Positions 13,580 to 21,709 of a stretch of 42,448 nt of DNA are shown here, in pieces. The notes under the pieces were generated by a model. That model saw only the letters and a list, made by a program, of their open reading frames with translations. It did no database searches and was not told where the DNA came from. Positions within the stretch are counted from its first letter, which is position 1, and every line of letters starts with the position of its first letter. The translations under genes were made by a program, and so were the position numbers. This DNA comes from a virus: positions 1-42,448 of the IMG/VR virus record IMGVR_UViG_3300010885_036301; one strand, given 5' to 3'.

Positions 13580-14758
13580 ATGAAAATCGGTAAAGGCATT
13601 GTAATTGATGACGCTCCCACCAAATTACACAAAAATGTTTCTATTGCTTGTTCTGGTATTTACCAATATCACGTTAAAGAGCTTCCCGGAATGGGAGTTG
13701 GTCAAGTACCGGATATTCATAGAAACAAAAGAATCTTTAATGTATACCGTCCCGCTGGAGTACTTAAAGATGCAGTATCTCTTTTTGTAAGGCTTCCTTT
13801 GACAAGAGAACATCCAGAAGATTTTGTCGATCCAGATAATTTTAGAGACGTTGTGATTGGTTGGACTGGAGATTCTTCTGATGTTGAGCTTTTGGAAGAG
13901 GCTGGAAAATTTACAATTAAGTCTACTTTAAACATTCTGGACAAAGAAGGTATTTCAGCTTACAATTCTGGCATAAAAGAGGTTTCGCCCGGATATGTCG
14001 CTTCTTTTCAATGGAAAGATGGCAAGACTGATGATGGTGTTGAATACCAAATTGAAATGACCAAAATTGATGAGGTTAATCATTTGGCTTTGGTTGATAA
14101 TGGGCGTGGTGGAAAAGACGCTTCAATTTTAGATAGTAAAGGAGTTCATGAAATGGATGAAAAATCTATTCTTAACATGATCAAGAATCTTTTCCGTAAA
14201 GAAAGGACTCTTGATTCGATTCCCAAGAATGGTGAAAACTTGACTGACGATCAGATCAAGTATGTGAACAAGGAAATGGTTCGCCTTCTTCATCATCGTG
14301 CCAGCGGTAAATCTATGGATAATTTTATGCCAGAAGGTTTTTCCAAAGATGACGATGATATGGCTAAAGATTATGAGATGGTGGCTGGCGATGAAGAAAT
14401 GGCTTCTGATGCACTTCCTGAAGCCGAAGTCAAAGCCCATGAAAAAATTGCCCAAGGTCTTAAAGAAGATATTAAGGCTAATAAGGAAGAGGCAAAAGAC
14501 GGTGAAGAGGCAATGAAGACTGAAGACCCTGATAAAGAAGAGGAATCCACTGAGGATGCTCCGACTGAACAGGCTTCCGTTACTGCTCCTGAACCTGATT
14601 CTAAAAAAGTTACTGGCGGAGAGCCTGAAGGTTCGATCCCCAAACTTACTTCAGATAGCGTTATGACCGTAAAGCTTGGAAGCAAAGATTTTTTCACTGG
14701 CAAAAATCCCTTTGATGAACTTGATTCTATTTTCAGCAATAAAAAGGAGAAGAAATAA
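13580..14758 (+). CDS. Prohead protease fused to scaffold (DUF2213-like)
   Basis: A 392-residue protein. The N-terminal ~180 residues resemble DUF2213 prohead proteases: VRLPLTREHPEDFVDPDN, IKEVSPGYVASF and EVNHLALVDNGRGG. His in the first, Ser in the second and His in the third motif are the likely catalytic residues. From about residue 192 the protein becomes acidic and helical with long Glu/Asp/Lys runs, then ends FFTGKNPFDELDSIFSNKK, a typical scaffold with a capsid-binding tail. It should organise prohead assembly and then cleave scaffold. An internal ribosome site splits off the scaffold alone. Confidence 0.85.
   Translation: MKIGKGIVIDDAPTKLHKNVSIACSGIYQYHVKELPGMGVGQVPDIHRNKRIFNVYRPAGVLKDAVSLFVRLPLTREHPEDFVDPDNFRDVVIGWTGDSSDVELLEEAGKFTIKSTLNILDKEGISAYNSGIKEVSPGYVASFQWKDGKTDDGVEYQIEMTKIDEVNHLALVDNGRGGKDASILDSKGVHEMDEKSILNMIKNLFRKERTLDSIPKNGENLTDDQIKYVNKEMVRLLHHRASGKSMDNFMPEGFSKDDDDMAKDYEMVAGDEEMASDALPEAEVKAHEKIAQGLKEDIKANKEEAKDGEEAMKTEDPDKEEESTEDAPTEQASVTAPEPDSKKVTGGEPEGSIPKLTSDSVMTVKLGSKDFFTGKNPFDELDSIFSNKKEKK
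14153..14758 (+). CDS. Nested in-frame scaffold protein (internal start)
   Basis: Inside the protease-scaffold gene, AAAGGAG (14138-14144) stands 8 nt before an in-frame ATG at 14153. That ATG starts MDEKSILNMIKNLFRKER exactly where the protease domain ends. The product would be 201 residues of acidic scaffold. Lambda C/Nu3 and related phages make extra scaffold in the same nested way. The ribosome site is as good as those of free-standing genes here. Expression is inferred. Confidence 0.6.
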   Translation: MDEKSILNMIKNLFRKERTLDSIPKNGENLTDDQIKYVNKEMVRLLHHRASGKSMDNFMPEGFSKDDDDMAKDYEMVAGDEEMASDALPEAEVKAHEKIAQGLKEDIKANKEEAKDGEEAMKTEDPDKEEESTEDAPTEQASVTAPEPDSKKVTGGEPEGSIPKLTSDSVMTVKLGSKDFFTGKNPFDELDSIFSNKKEKK

Positions 14759-15342
14759 TGGCTCAATTTTCTACCACTCAGTTTCCGCAGACTGCCGTTG
14801 CATACAAAGGCAACGTTTCTATTAACGGATATCCTGCTGGCCCCAAAGATTCTTACATGACTATTGGTGGCGTTTACGACTCTGGAGATGCGTACAATAC
14901 TGTTTCAACGATTCCTTTCGGAACCGTTGCTTCGGCTAAACCGTCTACTCCTGACTTGTTTGTTATTGGTCTTCCCACTGGAGCCTACATTCTTCGTGGC
15001 GTTGCAATTTTTGATCAGTCTATTTCGTACAACGAATCGTTTAAGCCTGACTCTTACGCTTTGGGACTTTCCGCTACCGTAATGGTTCGTGGTTTATTTC
15101 GACTTAGTTCTTGGGGTACTACTGGTGCCAGTACGGTTCAGCCTTATCCGGGTTGCGTTCCTCAGTACTCGCTTACCACTGGTGCGATTGAATTTCTTGC
15201 ATCTGGAACTACTACTGCTTCCAATGGTTTCCGTCTGTTCGTTGGGCCGATGGGAAATCAGTGCTTGAACGTTGTGGACGTTGATCCGCTTCTTGGCTCG
15301 ACTACTAACGGTGGCGCACTGCTTTATCTGTCGATCTACTAA
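14758..15342 (+). CDS. Putative capsid decoration/cement protein
   Basis: A 194-residue Gly/Ser/Thr-rich, beta-like protein (VSINGYPAGPKDSYMTIGG, GAIEFLASGTTTASNGFRLF) lying between scaffold and major capsid genes, where decoration proteins usually sit. The ATG at 14758 overlaps the upstream stop (TAATG) with AAGGAG in front. No signal peptide or membrane segment. It probably binds and stabilises the expanded head. The family is not recognised by motif, so the role comes from position and composition. Confidence 0.55.
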   Translation: MAQFSTTQFPQTAVAYKGNVSINGYPAGPKDSYMTIGGVYDSGDAYNTVSTIPFGTVASAKPSTPDLFVIGLPTGAYILRGVAIFDQSISYNESFKPDSYALGLSATVMVRGLFRLSSWGTTGASTVQPYPGCVPQYSLTTGAIEFLASGTTTASNGFRLFVGPMGNQCLNVVDVDPLLGSTTNGGALLYLSIY

Positions 15343-15364
15343 ATCAGGAAAAAAGGAGAAATAA

Positions 15365-16819
15365 ATGGCACTTCGTATTGACACTTCGGCTTCTACCAAA
15401 GAACTTACCGACAAATTTAACCAAGCTCTTTCAACGCCTCAAATGGCTTCTCAGATGAAGGGGAATGGATTTAATCTTATTCAGGATTCGGTCGAATTTA
15501 ATGTCGGCCCGAGTCGGGCGCACGATTCCAACGACCACGTTTTTGAAATCCCCGATCACGCCCCTGCATTTCCAATGCACGTTGATCCTTCCAACTTTGG
15601 ATCGGATGTTGGTCGAACTGTAGTTGATTCTATTGTTACTAAAAACCCCGAGTCTGCTCGTGTTGGTTGGAAGTACAATCGCCAGAGCGGTAAATTTGAC
15701 CGTATTTTTGATGCTTCAATTAGCGGTAAATTTGTTGGCGACAGTCGTAAGTATCTTGCTGATTCAAACACAAATGACGCAGCAATTAACTTAATTCAGT
15801 CTCAGCTTTTTGCTCCTGCAAATATGTCTTGGATTACTCGCCCATTTTATCAGGTTTTGAGTTATTCTAAGGCCATGGAAGCGGTTCAGATTGAAACTGG
15901 TAACAATCCTTTTGCTTCTGTAATGAACCTTCCTCTTATCGCTTTTGGTGGCGGTTTTGCTACCATGACTGGTGCTGGTGCGCTTAATAACGTTGATACG
16001 TTTGACGTTGACGCTCAGTCTTCGGCCATGTCCAGCACGGTTCTTAACTTTGAGGCAACTTATCGCTTGACCGTCGAAGAAAAGGCTCGTCAGGAATATG
16101 GTGATACTTCTCCTTACGGCAACTTTGCGGTTTCTGCTAAGATTAAGTACGCTTCGTGGGTTATGGATACTTTCCGTGACTACCTTATCTGGTACGGAAA
16201 TACTTCTACCAACACGACTGGTATTCTTAACGTAAATAGCGTTACTGCTTGGGGTTCTGCTGGTTATGGCAATCAGTCTGTGAACTATATTAAAACGAAC
16301 AATACCACTAACCCCGGCTTCACTGCTTATAACGGAATGGCTCAGGCTTTGGTTGCTTTCCTTACTGGAAACTTGAATAAGGTAGATCGTGTTAAGGTTT
16401 TCGTTTCGCCAATGACTTACAACAACCTTGGATATATGCCTTTTAGCTCGACTTATAATCCGTCTTCTGCCTTGAAGATTCTGGTTGATAACTTCTTGGC
16501 GGGTGCTGGTTACACTGACCAAACTCCTGCTATTGAAATCATCCCGGAACCCATGCTTTCGCCCTCGACCGTTTGGAACTCAAACGCTTTTGACTATATG
16601 GTCATTTTGGCAAATGATATTCCCGGCGGATTGAATGACGAACGCCAACCCACCCTTCTTGCTGGTATTCCTCTCCAGAAGTATATGTTCCCCACCGTTC
16701 CGGGTACTTATCAGACTCAGTACAAGATTCTGTCCCGCTACGCTGGTATTTTTGCGCCCTACACTCCGATTGTTGCAGTTTACTCTGGCTTCGGTCAGTT
16801 GAGCGGGGCTTCTAACTAA
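15365..16819 (+). CDS. Major capsid protein (DUF2184-like)
   Basis: A 484-residue protein behind AAAGGAG, last gene before an intrinsic terminator, in the canonical capsid position. From about residue 140 it shows a pattern I recall from DUF2184 capsid proteins: SWITRPFYQVLSYSKAMEAV, ETGNNPFASVMN, LNFEATYRLTVEEKARQEYG and a Gly/Asn-rich A-domain-like part. The first ~110 residues may be a delta domain removed by the upstream protease; this is inferred. Its codons are richer in G/C endings than those of the tail genes, in line with high expression. Confidence 0.88.
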   Translation: MALRIDTSASTKELTDKFNQALSTPQMASQMKGNGFNLIQDSVEFNVGPSRAHDSNDHVFEIPDHAPAFPMHVDPSNFGSDVGRTVVDSIVTKNPESARVGWKYNRQSGKFDRIFDASISGKFVGDSRKYLADSNTNDAAINLIQSQLFAPANMSWITRPFYQVLSYSKAMEAVQIETGNNPFASVMNLPLIAFGGGFATMTGAGALNNVDTFDVDAQSSAMSSTVLNFEATYRLTVEEKARQEYGDTSPYGNFAVSAKIKYASWVMDTFRDYLIWYGNTSTNTTGILNVNSVTAWGSAGYGNQSVNYIKTNNTTNPGFTAYNGMAQALVAFLTGNLNKVDRVKVFVSPMTYNNLGYMPFSSTYNPSSALKILVDNFLAGAGYTDQTPAIEIIPEPMLSPSTVWNSNAFDYMVILANDIPGGLNDERQPTLLAGIPLQKYMFPTVPGTYQTQYKILSRYAGIFAPYTPIVAVYSGFGQLSGASN

Positions 16820-16823
16820 ACCC

Positions 16824-16864
16824 AGAATCCGGGCGGGTCAAACTGCCCGGATTCTTTATTTTTT
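16824..16864 (+). terminator. Intrinsic terminator after the major capsid gene
   Basis: AGAATCCGGGC (16824-16834) pairs perfectly with GCCCGGATTCT (16845-16855) around a 10-nt loop, followed by TTATTTTTTT. It is a textbook rho-independent terminator and separates the capsid transcription unit from the neck and tail genes. Confidence 0.95.
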
Positions 16865-16902
16865 AAATTACAATTGGATTTCATATTGGATTTGGAGGTT
16901 CT

Positions 16903-17298
16903 ATGAAAGTTATTCGGTCTATGGAAAATTACGATCACAAATTTATCATTCGTGAGCGTGATGCTGAAGGTAATGAAATTAACCTTGTAAAAAGTGAAAT
17001 TGTTTTGATGGGCAGAATGCACCAGCCAAAAAATATTACAATTGTTGATGATGATAACGATTTTGAAGAACTAAAAAAGTATCCTCAAGTATCTGAGCTT
17101 TTAAAAAGAAACGTTTTACAAATTCTAGACAATGTTCCTCAGAACTATTATGACGCAAACGAGCTTATGGCTATTAATAATGGAAAACTTCGTGACAAGA
17201 TTCAAGAAGTTGAAGAAAAAGAAAATTTAATTTCTGAAAAAGATGCAGAAATTGAAAAGCTTAAACAACAATTAAAAGACAACGGAATTAAGATTTAA
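16903..17298 (+). CDS. Hypothetical structural-region protein with C-terminal coiled coil, 131 aa
   Basis: ATG at 16903 has GGAGG close upstream. The N-terminal half looks globular and beta-rich (YDHKFIIRERDAEGNEINLV). The last ~45 residues are a heptad-like charged helix (GKLRDKIQEVEEKENLISEK, then EIEKLKQQLKDNG). It stands between the capsid terminator and the head-tail connector gene. The position and coiled coil could suit a head-completion or assembly factor, but I recognise no family. Confidence 0.65.
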   Translation: MKVIRSMENYDHKFIIRERDAEGNEINLVKSEIVLMGRMHQPKNITIVDDDNDFEELKKYPQVSELLKRNVLQILDNVPQNYYDANELMAINNGKLRDKIQEVEEKENLISEKDAEIEKLKQQLKDNGIKI

Positions 17299-17311
17299 TA
17301 AGGAGTTGGGG

Positions 17312-17764
17312 ATGTATGTAACGCCGTCAAATTTTATGTACCGTTCCAACTTCCCCACTCTGCTAGACTCTGCCATTCAAAATGCTATTACATTCATTGA
17401 GGCATCTTGGTCTGGCATTTATTCTCTGTGGGGGACTACTACTCAAACAAAACAAATTGCCAAACAGACTATGTTGGAAAATTTGATGGTAGCTTGGTAT
17501 CTTGCCGACATGAATCCTAAATCTGTAACTGGTGTCATTACAAATGGTGGGCTTCCTTTAAACTCAAAATCAATTGGAGGAATAAAGGGAGTATCTCTTA
17601 CATTTCGTCAATTTGATGTTCAGCCCGGAATGGAAATGTTAACTACAAATACGTTTGGGTCACAAGCTTTGACTTTAATGATGGGCGCACCAGAACGTTT
17701 TGGATTCTATGGAAAGTTTGGCCCCGGAATACCTCGTGGAGCATCTGGTGGATTAGGGTTTTAA
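17312..17764 (+). CDS. Head-tail connector (DUF4054-like)
   Basis: The start is ATG 17312 (MYVTPSNFMYRSNFPTLL) after AAGGAG; a TTG two codons earlier lies too close to the ribosome site. The 150-residue product follows the DUF4054 pattern: SNFPTLLDSAIQNAITFIEA, a Trp in the first helical region, a helix with AWYLADMN, and ISxxGxxxGVSLTF-like SIGGIKGVSLTF. DUF4054 proteins occupy the gp6-like adaptor position under the portal. It occurs here with DUF2213- and DUF1073-type genes, as usual. It probably joins portal to neck. Confidence 0.7.
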   Translation: MYVTPSNFMYRSNFPTLLDSAIQNAITFIEASWSGIYSLWGTTTQTKQIAKQTMLENLMVAWYLADMNPKSVTGVITNGGLPLNSKSIGGIKGVSLTFRQFDVQPGMEMLTTNTFGSQALTLMMGAPERFGFYGKFGPGIPRGASGGLGF

Positions 17765-17765
17765 T

Positions 17766-18338
17766 ATGCCCATGACATGGAACAGTGAACAAATAACAAA
17801 GTATAGACGTTACACAAAGTCAGGTGGTCACACTCGTGGCTGGAAGTTTACTATTGGATTTACTGATCCAGAGCAGGAGCAAAAAGCTTATGACTTAATT
17901 GCGGGAAGCGCAATACAAAAAACCATTTACACTTATGGTAAACCAGTTACTATTAACGGTTTTCCAGCAAGACCTTTTATTGCAGACGCTTATGATAAAA
18001 ATAATTCTTTAATTATAAGCGAACTTAACAAATTTATTTCAACTGCAACAAACATTGAAACTACAAGATGGCAAATGACTTTAGCTAGAAGAGAATTTGG
18101 ATACAACGTAGTATCAATGGTAAAGAATTTTATTATTTCTAATCCATATGTTCCAGAAAAGTCAAATTCTAAAGAAGTTATAAAAGTAAAAGGCGAAAAT
18201 CGTCCTCTTATTTATACTATGGAAATGATTGATAGTATGATTCCATCTTTCAATGGCAATCATAATCATTCAATTGAAGAAAATATTTCGGAACCAGAAC
18301 AAGAATTAGAATATGACGATGGGGAGATTCCATTTTGA
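17766..18338 (+). CDS. Putative tail-completion/morphogenesis protein with SSB-like C-terminus
   Basis: A 190-residue protein in the neck gene block. NGFPARPFIADAYDKNN followed by an amphipathic helix (LIISELNKFIS) resembles the PARPF motif of Mu gpG-type tail-completion proteins. That resemblance is modest. The last residues, ELEYDDGEIPF, closely copy the acidic DDDIPF tip by which bacterial SSB recruits partners, which is unexpected in a neck protein. The GGGGAG serving as ribosome site of the next gene lies within these final codons, so part of the tail may be constrained by that. Confidence 0.5.
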   Translation: MPMTWNSEQITKYRRYTKSGGHTRGWKFTIGFTDPEQEQKAYDLIAGSAIQKTIYTYGKPVTINGFPARPFIADAYDKNNSLIISELNKFISTATNIETTRWQMTLARREFGYNVVSMVKNFIISNPYVPEKSNSKEVIKVKGENRPLIYTMEMIDSMIPSFNGNHNHSIEENISEPEQELEYDDGEIPF

Positions 18339-18790
18339 TTGCAACATCATCTTTGTATGGCGAGTCTCTTCTCTCTTTTACTGAACAATTTCAAACATTT
18401 GAATATTTTGATATGGTTCCTAATATAAATGATAATTATACAGTAATTCCAACATCGGGATTTAATGGAACAAACGCTAATTCATATGTTACAATAAATG
18501 GAACCGCACCAACAGGAACTTATCTTGCAATTTTTCAAAACAGTCAAACTGAAGTAAAAGACAATAATGGAAATCTTGTTACAAAAAATTGTCTATATAT
18601 GTGGTGTGAGGAGGATTTAAAGCTGGGAGCATTTGTGTTTGTTTTTAATCAAACTTTCAGAATTGTTCCAAGCAACGATTGGGGCTATTACGGTGGATTT
18701 ACTCAATATGAGATTGATCGTCTTGTGGGTTCTAATGGTGGAACACAAATTGATTCTGGATTTAGTGATGGGGCGGTTAACTTTAAATGA
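18335..18790 (+). CDS. Hypothetical neck/tail protein, 151 aa
   Basis: Starts with TTG at 18335, overlapping the previous TGA (TTGA), with GGGGAG 8 nt upstream. The product is beta-rich and Asn/Tyr-rich (YTVIPTSGFNGTNANSYVTI) with no membrane segment. Its place between a gpG-like protein and a neck-terminator-like protein suggests a head-tail joining role. No recognised motif. It overlaps the next gene by 4 nt (ATGA). Confidence 0.65.
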   Translation: MIATSSLYGESLLSFTEQFQTFEYFDMVPNINDNYTVIPTSGFNGTNANSYVTINGTAPTGTYLAIFQNSQTEVKDNNGNLVTKNCLYMWCEEDLKLGAFVFVFNQTFRIVPSNDWGYYGGFTQYEIDRLVGSNGGTQIDSGFSDGAVNFK

Positions 18791-19338
18791 TGTTTAATCA
18801 AAGCTATGTCAGGTCACTTCTTTCCTTGGCTTTCAATATAGACCAAAAATATATTGTACCTAAGCAGGGCAATTGGTTTAACCCGCAAGATGTTGTTGGA
18901 AGAAATTTCTCAATTGACACTTGGTGCGCTTTTTTAATAAAAGATTCAAAACCAAGAACTCAACCCTATTATTCTGCCAGCACTGATGTCACACCTATCA
19001 ATTCTTCTGTAGTTCAAATGATTTCAAATGTTGATGTTCAACTTGTTGGACTGTACGCTGAATATGGCGCACAATCTATGGCGCATTGGGCCAAGCGTAG
19101 CGACATTCAAGCGTTTATGTTGCCATCTGGAATGTCAATACTTCCAGATGGACTTGGATCATATACTGTTACAAACTTCGCTCAAGAGGGGCTTAATTCT
19201 GTACTTGCATATAATGCAAGATTCAGAGTATTATGGCTTAGTGAGATTGATACGCCACAATTGTCTATTTCTGTTATTAATTTGCCTAGTGGTTATCTTC
19301 AAGTAATGTCATCTGGAAACGTAAACATCATCGTATAA
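18787..19338 (+). CDS. Putative neck/tail terminator protein (gp12-like)
   Basis: A 183-residue protein just before the sheath gene. The segment VQLVGLYAEYGAQSMAHWAK and SDIQAFML resembles the core of the phage neck-terminator gp12-like family (a hydrophobic strand, then YG..A...A helix), followed by a beta-rich C-terminus. Such proteins cap the tube and sheath at the head end. Assignment comes from position and this pattern. The ATG overlaps the previous stop, and the second Met directly follows the first. Confidence 0.5.
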   Translation: MMFNQSYVRSLLSLAFNIDQKYIVPKQGNWFNPQDVVGRNFSIDTWCAFLIKDSKPRTQPYYSASTDVTPINSSVVQMISNVDVQLVGLYAEYGAQSMAHWAKRSDIQAFMLPSGMSILPDGLGSYTVTNFAQEGLNSVLAYNARFRVLWLSEIDTPQLSISVINLPSGYLQVMSSGNVNIIV

Positions 19339-19348
19339 GGAGAATAAA

Positions 19349-20482
19349 ATGGCTAACGATTTTCAAGGTTCATTAGCTCAAACCGGAATTTCATTTAACA
19401 CGACTATCACCTACTCTAGCGTAACTGGTGACAACTTCTACAAAGTCGGTCTTTTTATTGAATCTGTAACTGATGCGGTTGCCAACCTTGGTTCCGCTTA
19501 TCGAACACTGAATACTCCAACCACTGTTACCGCTTCAAACTATACCACAATTGTAACCGCCAACTCAGTTCTATATAACTGGCTTGTTAATTATTTTGGA
19601 TTGAACGCTTCTGGTACGGTGTACATTTGTGTGTACAACGGAACCACTCACGACATTGCCACTGCTTACACTGCAATGTCTACTTTGGCTTATTTCAAAA
19701 TGGTTTTCTTTGGATCAACTGAGTCATTGGCTTACAAAAATGATGTGGTCTCCCTTGCTGGTCAGTGCTATGGAAATTCCAGCTTGAGCCAACTTATTGT
19801 TGGAAGCTCGGATACCAACCTAGCAATTCTTGCCTCGGGCGGATCGAACGTAATTAGTGACATGATTATTGCTTCTGGCTACGATGCAATGGTTTCTTAT
19901 TCTGCCGTTACTTCTTACAACCCAATGTTGAGCGCAATTGGATACGCTATTTCGTATCTTAATAGCACTGGAACCCCTGTTGGAAATAACCTTGACTTTA
20001 CTTCTACTGGAAGCATTCTTCCTTCCACTGGTACAGTTAACACAAATATTTCTTCTGTTCAGGTTTCTAACCTTCAAAATAGAAAAGTTGGATATTTTGA
20101 AACGGTTGGAGATGGAACCGGATCGGTATTCTTAAATAATCGTTTGACTCTTACTGGAAGGATTGCTTCTGCCGATTGGCTTGTTAGGTATACCAACTAT
20201 GTATGCTCTGTCACATCTGCTCAAATGATTACTAAAGCTAATGGTAAATCGTTTAAAAACAATGATTTCTACCAGCAGATTTTGGCTATGATAAACGGAG
20301 TAATTTCTCCTTTTCAGACAAGACTTGGAAGACTTACTAATTTTACTATGACTGCACCAGCTTTTTCTAATCTTCCAGTTACTGGCGGAACCGTATTTAC
20401 TATTCCGAATGCTTGGTCTGCAACGTATAACGACAGAATCGACACTATCACCGTTGGTGGTAGTCTTTATACAGCTCTATAA
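19349..20482 (+). CDS. Tail sheath protein (DUF3383-like)
   Basis: A 377-residue protein behind AAGGAG. A strand/helix pattern with SVLYNWLVNYFGLNASGTVYICVYNG, a mid-protein surface domain and a C-terminal part (WLVRYTNYVCSVTSAQMITK, then FYQQILAMINGVISPFQTRLG) fits the small sheath proteins of DUF3383-type myoviruses. It is followed immediately by a tube-sized gene. The sheath contracts to drive the tube through the host envelope, which makes this a contractile-tailed phage. Confidence 0.8.
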   Translation: MANDFQGSLAQTGISFNTTITYSSVTGDNFYKVGLFIESVTDAVANLGSAYRTLNTPTTVTASNYTTIVTANSVLYNWLVNYFGLNASGTVYICVYNGTTHDIATAYTAMSTLAYFKMVFFGSTESLAYKNDVVSLAGQCYGNSSLSQLIVGSSDTNLAILASGGSNVISDMIIASGYDAMVSYSAVTSYNPMLSAIGYAISYLNSTGTPVGNNLDFTSTGSILPSTGTVNTNISSVQVSNLQNRKVGYFETVGDGTGSVFLNNRLTLTGRIASADWLVRYTNYVCSVTSAQMITKANGKSFKNNDFYQQILAMINGVISPFQTRLGRLTNFTMTAPAFSNLPVTGGTVFTIPNAWSATYNDRIDTITVGGSLYTAL

Positions 20483-20495
20483 AAAGGATAAATAA

Positions 20496-21017
20496 ATGGC
20501 AGGAACCCCTTTAACCGCTGGTAATCATACCTCATACATTCAAAACGTAGGTTCAGTATCTATTGTTATTACTCCTATGGTTGGTACTGAAACTCTTGGA
20601 ATTGCTGGTGCAACAACTTTTACTGCAAAAGGCTTAAAGCTTGATGACGTTTTTGTAAATTCTTCTCAACTTGTTGACAGTTCAAAAAGAGTTGTTTTTG
20701 TTGATGGAAGTACAGGAGCTTTGGTAAACAAAGTTACCGCAGGAACTATTACTCTTAGGTCTTCGGTTGTTGGAACTACTATTGATTCTGGAGATTTAAT
20801 TACTTTGGCCGGGCTTATACAGAAAACTCCTCCAACCAGCGGGGTTAAAATTTCTGTTTCATATAGCGCATCTAATGGAACGGTTCCTTCTGTTGTAACT
20901 TGGGTTTTTACTATGTGTACTTTAGTAAGAATGACCCCAATAACACTTGCAGGTAATGACGTTCCTAGTTATGACGTTATGTTTTCTTATGACGATTACT
21001 CAAGAAGCGATGTTTAA
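20496..21017 (+). CDS. Tail tube protein
   Basis: A 173-residue protein directly after the sheath gene with AAAGGA before the ATG. It is beta-rich with few charges (SVSIVITPMVGTETLGIAGA, GTITLRSSVVGTTIDSGDL, then VTWVFTMCTLVRMTPITLAG), as expected for a tube subunit with a beta-sandwich core. The order sheath, tube, chaperone, tape measure is canonical. Family motifs are weak, so position carries most of the weight. Confidence 0.75.
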   Translation: MAGTPLTAGNHTSYIQNVGSVSIVITPMVGTETLGIAGATTFTAKGLKLDDVFVNSSQLVDSSKRVVFVDGSTGALVNKVTAGTITLRSSVVGTTIDSGDLITLAGLIQKTPPTSGVKISVSYSASNGTVPSVVTWVFTMCTLVRMTPITLAGNDVPSYDVMFSYDDYSRSDV

Positions 21018-21062
21018 CAATTAAATTAGATTTATTGGATTTATTGGATTTTGGAGGAATAA

Positions 21063-21476
21063 ATGAAACAAGAATTTTACGGTCAACAATTTGTTACCGA
21101 TGTTTTTGAGTCTTTTGATAAGGATGGTATTAAGCCAGTTAAATATGTTTTTAACATAAAAAAAACTAGCGAAACTCAGTCTGGCGAAGATTTCTCCAAA
21201 GTTCCAGTAAAAATTCAAATTGATTTTGCAAGTGATTTTACTAACGAAGAACTGCAAGACAAAGTTGCTAGGTATTCTATTATTAATAGGATTGTCGAAG
21301 TTTTCATTCAAGACGAAACTGGAAAAACAAATTTGATTGGACAGTTTCGTCTTGATGTTCTTGAAACTCCTTGGGATTTTATTGAAGTGATTGCAGAAAA
21401 TCCTTTCGCACTTAAAACATTGATCGAGGTTTGTTCTGCAAATGTTTTAAAAAAATTGTTTCCGTTGCAAAAATAA
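21063..21476 (+). CDS. Tail assembly chaperone, short form (gpG-like)
   Basis: A 137-residue protein between tube and tape measure, the position of lambda gpG and its relatives. It has an acidic central part (DFTNEELQDKVARYSIINRI) and ends ANVLKKLFPLQK. Near the 3' end the frame carries a -1 slippery sequence leading into a second frame, so this is the unshifted product. These chaperones coat the tape measure protein during tail assembly and are absent from the virion. ATG at 21063 has GGAGG upstream. Confidence 0.85.
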   Translation: MKQEFYGQQFVTDVFESFDKDGIKPVKYVFNIKKTSETQSGEDFSKVPVKIQIDFASDFTNEELQDKVARYSIINRIVEVFIQDETGKTNLIGQFRLDVLETPWDFIEVIAENPFALKTLIEVCSANVLKKLFPLQK

Positions 21477-21709
21477 AAAGCCTTGACAACGGAAAACAAA
21501 AGAAGGAACCAATTGAAAGTACTCCTCAAGTCAATTTTTTTGGTATTGTTATAGAAAAAAAAGAATCAATGATTGACAAGGTTTTAGGTGGTTATTTGAA
21601 ATACTCCTATTATCTTTTTTTGAAACAGTTTTCAAGAGAGCCGTACGATATTGAGGATTTTTTTGATGGAATAAATTTTGTTTATTTCTATAACAACGGA
21701 GACAAGTAA
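21063..21709 (+). CDS. Tail assembly chaperone, -1 frameshift fusion (gpGT-like)
   Basis: Shifting back one base at 21455 joins residues 1-131 of the short form to 84 residues from the -1 frame (IVSVAKIKSLDNGKQKKEPI onward, ending FYNNGDK), giving 215 residues. The extension has no good start of its own, and its stop overlaps the tape measure start (TAATG). Shift geometry and position match the G/GT system of lambda and many myoviruses. Usually a few percent of ribosomes shift; the rate here is unknown. Confidence 0.8.
21446..21455 (+). promoter_or_regulatory. -1 ribosomal frameshift site
   Basis: In the zero frame the codons read GTT TTA AAA AAA TTG. This supplies two overlapping X XXY YYZ heptamers, T TTA AAA (21446-21452) and A AAA AAA (21449-21455), the latter being among the most slippery in bacteria. 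The zero frame ends 21 nt later at 21476. I see no strong hairpin directly downstream, so shifting may rely on the A tract. Confidence 0.85.

Noticed and set aside
15791-16522. 243-codon open frame antisense to the major capsid gene
   Set aside because: It mirrors the strongly supported capsid frame, has no ribosome site or domain, and its low-complexity content follows from the sense codons.
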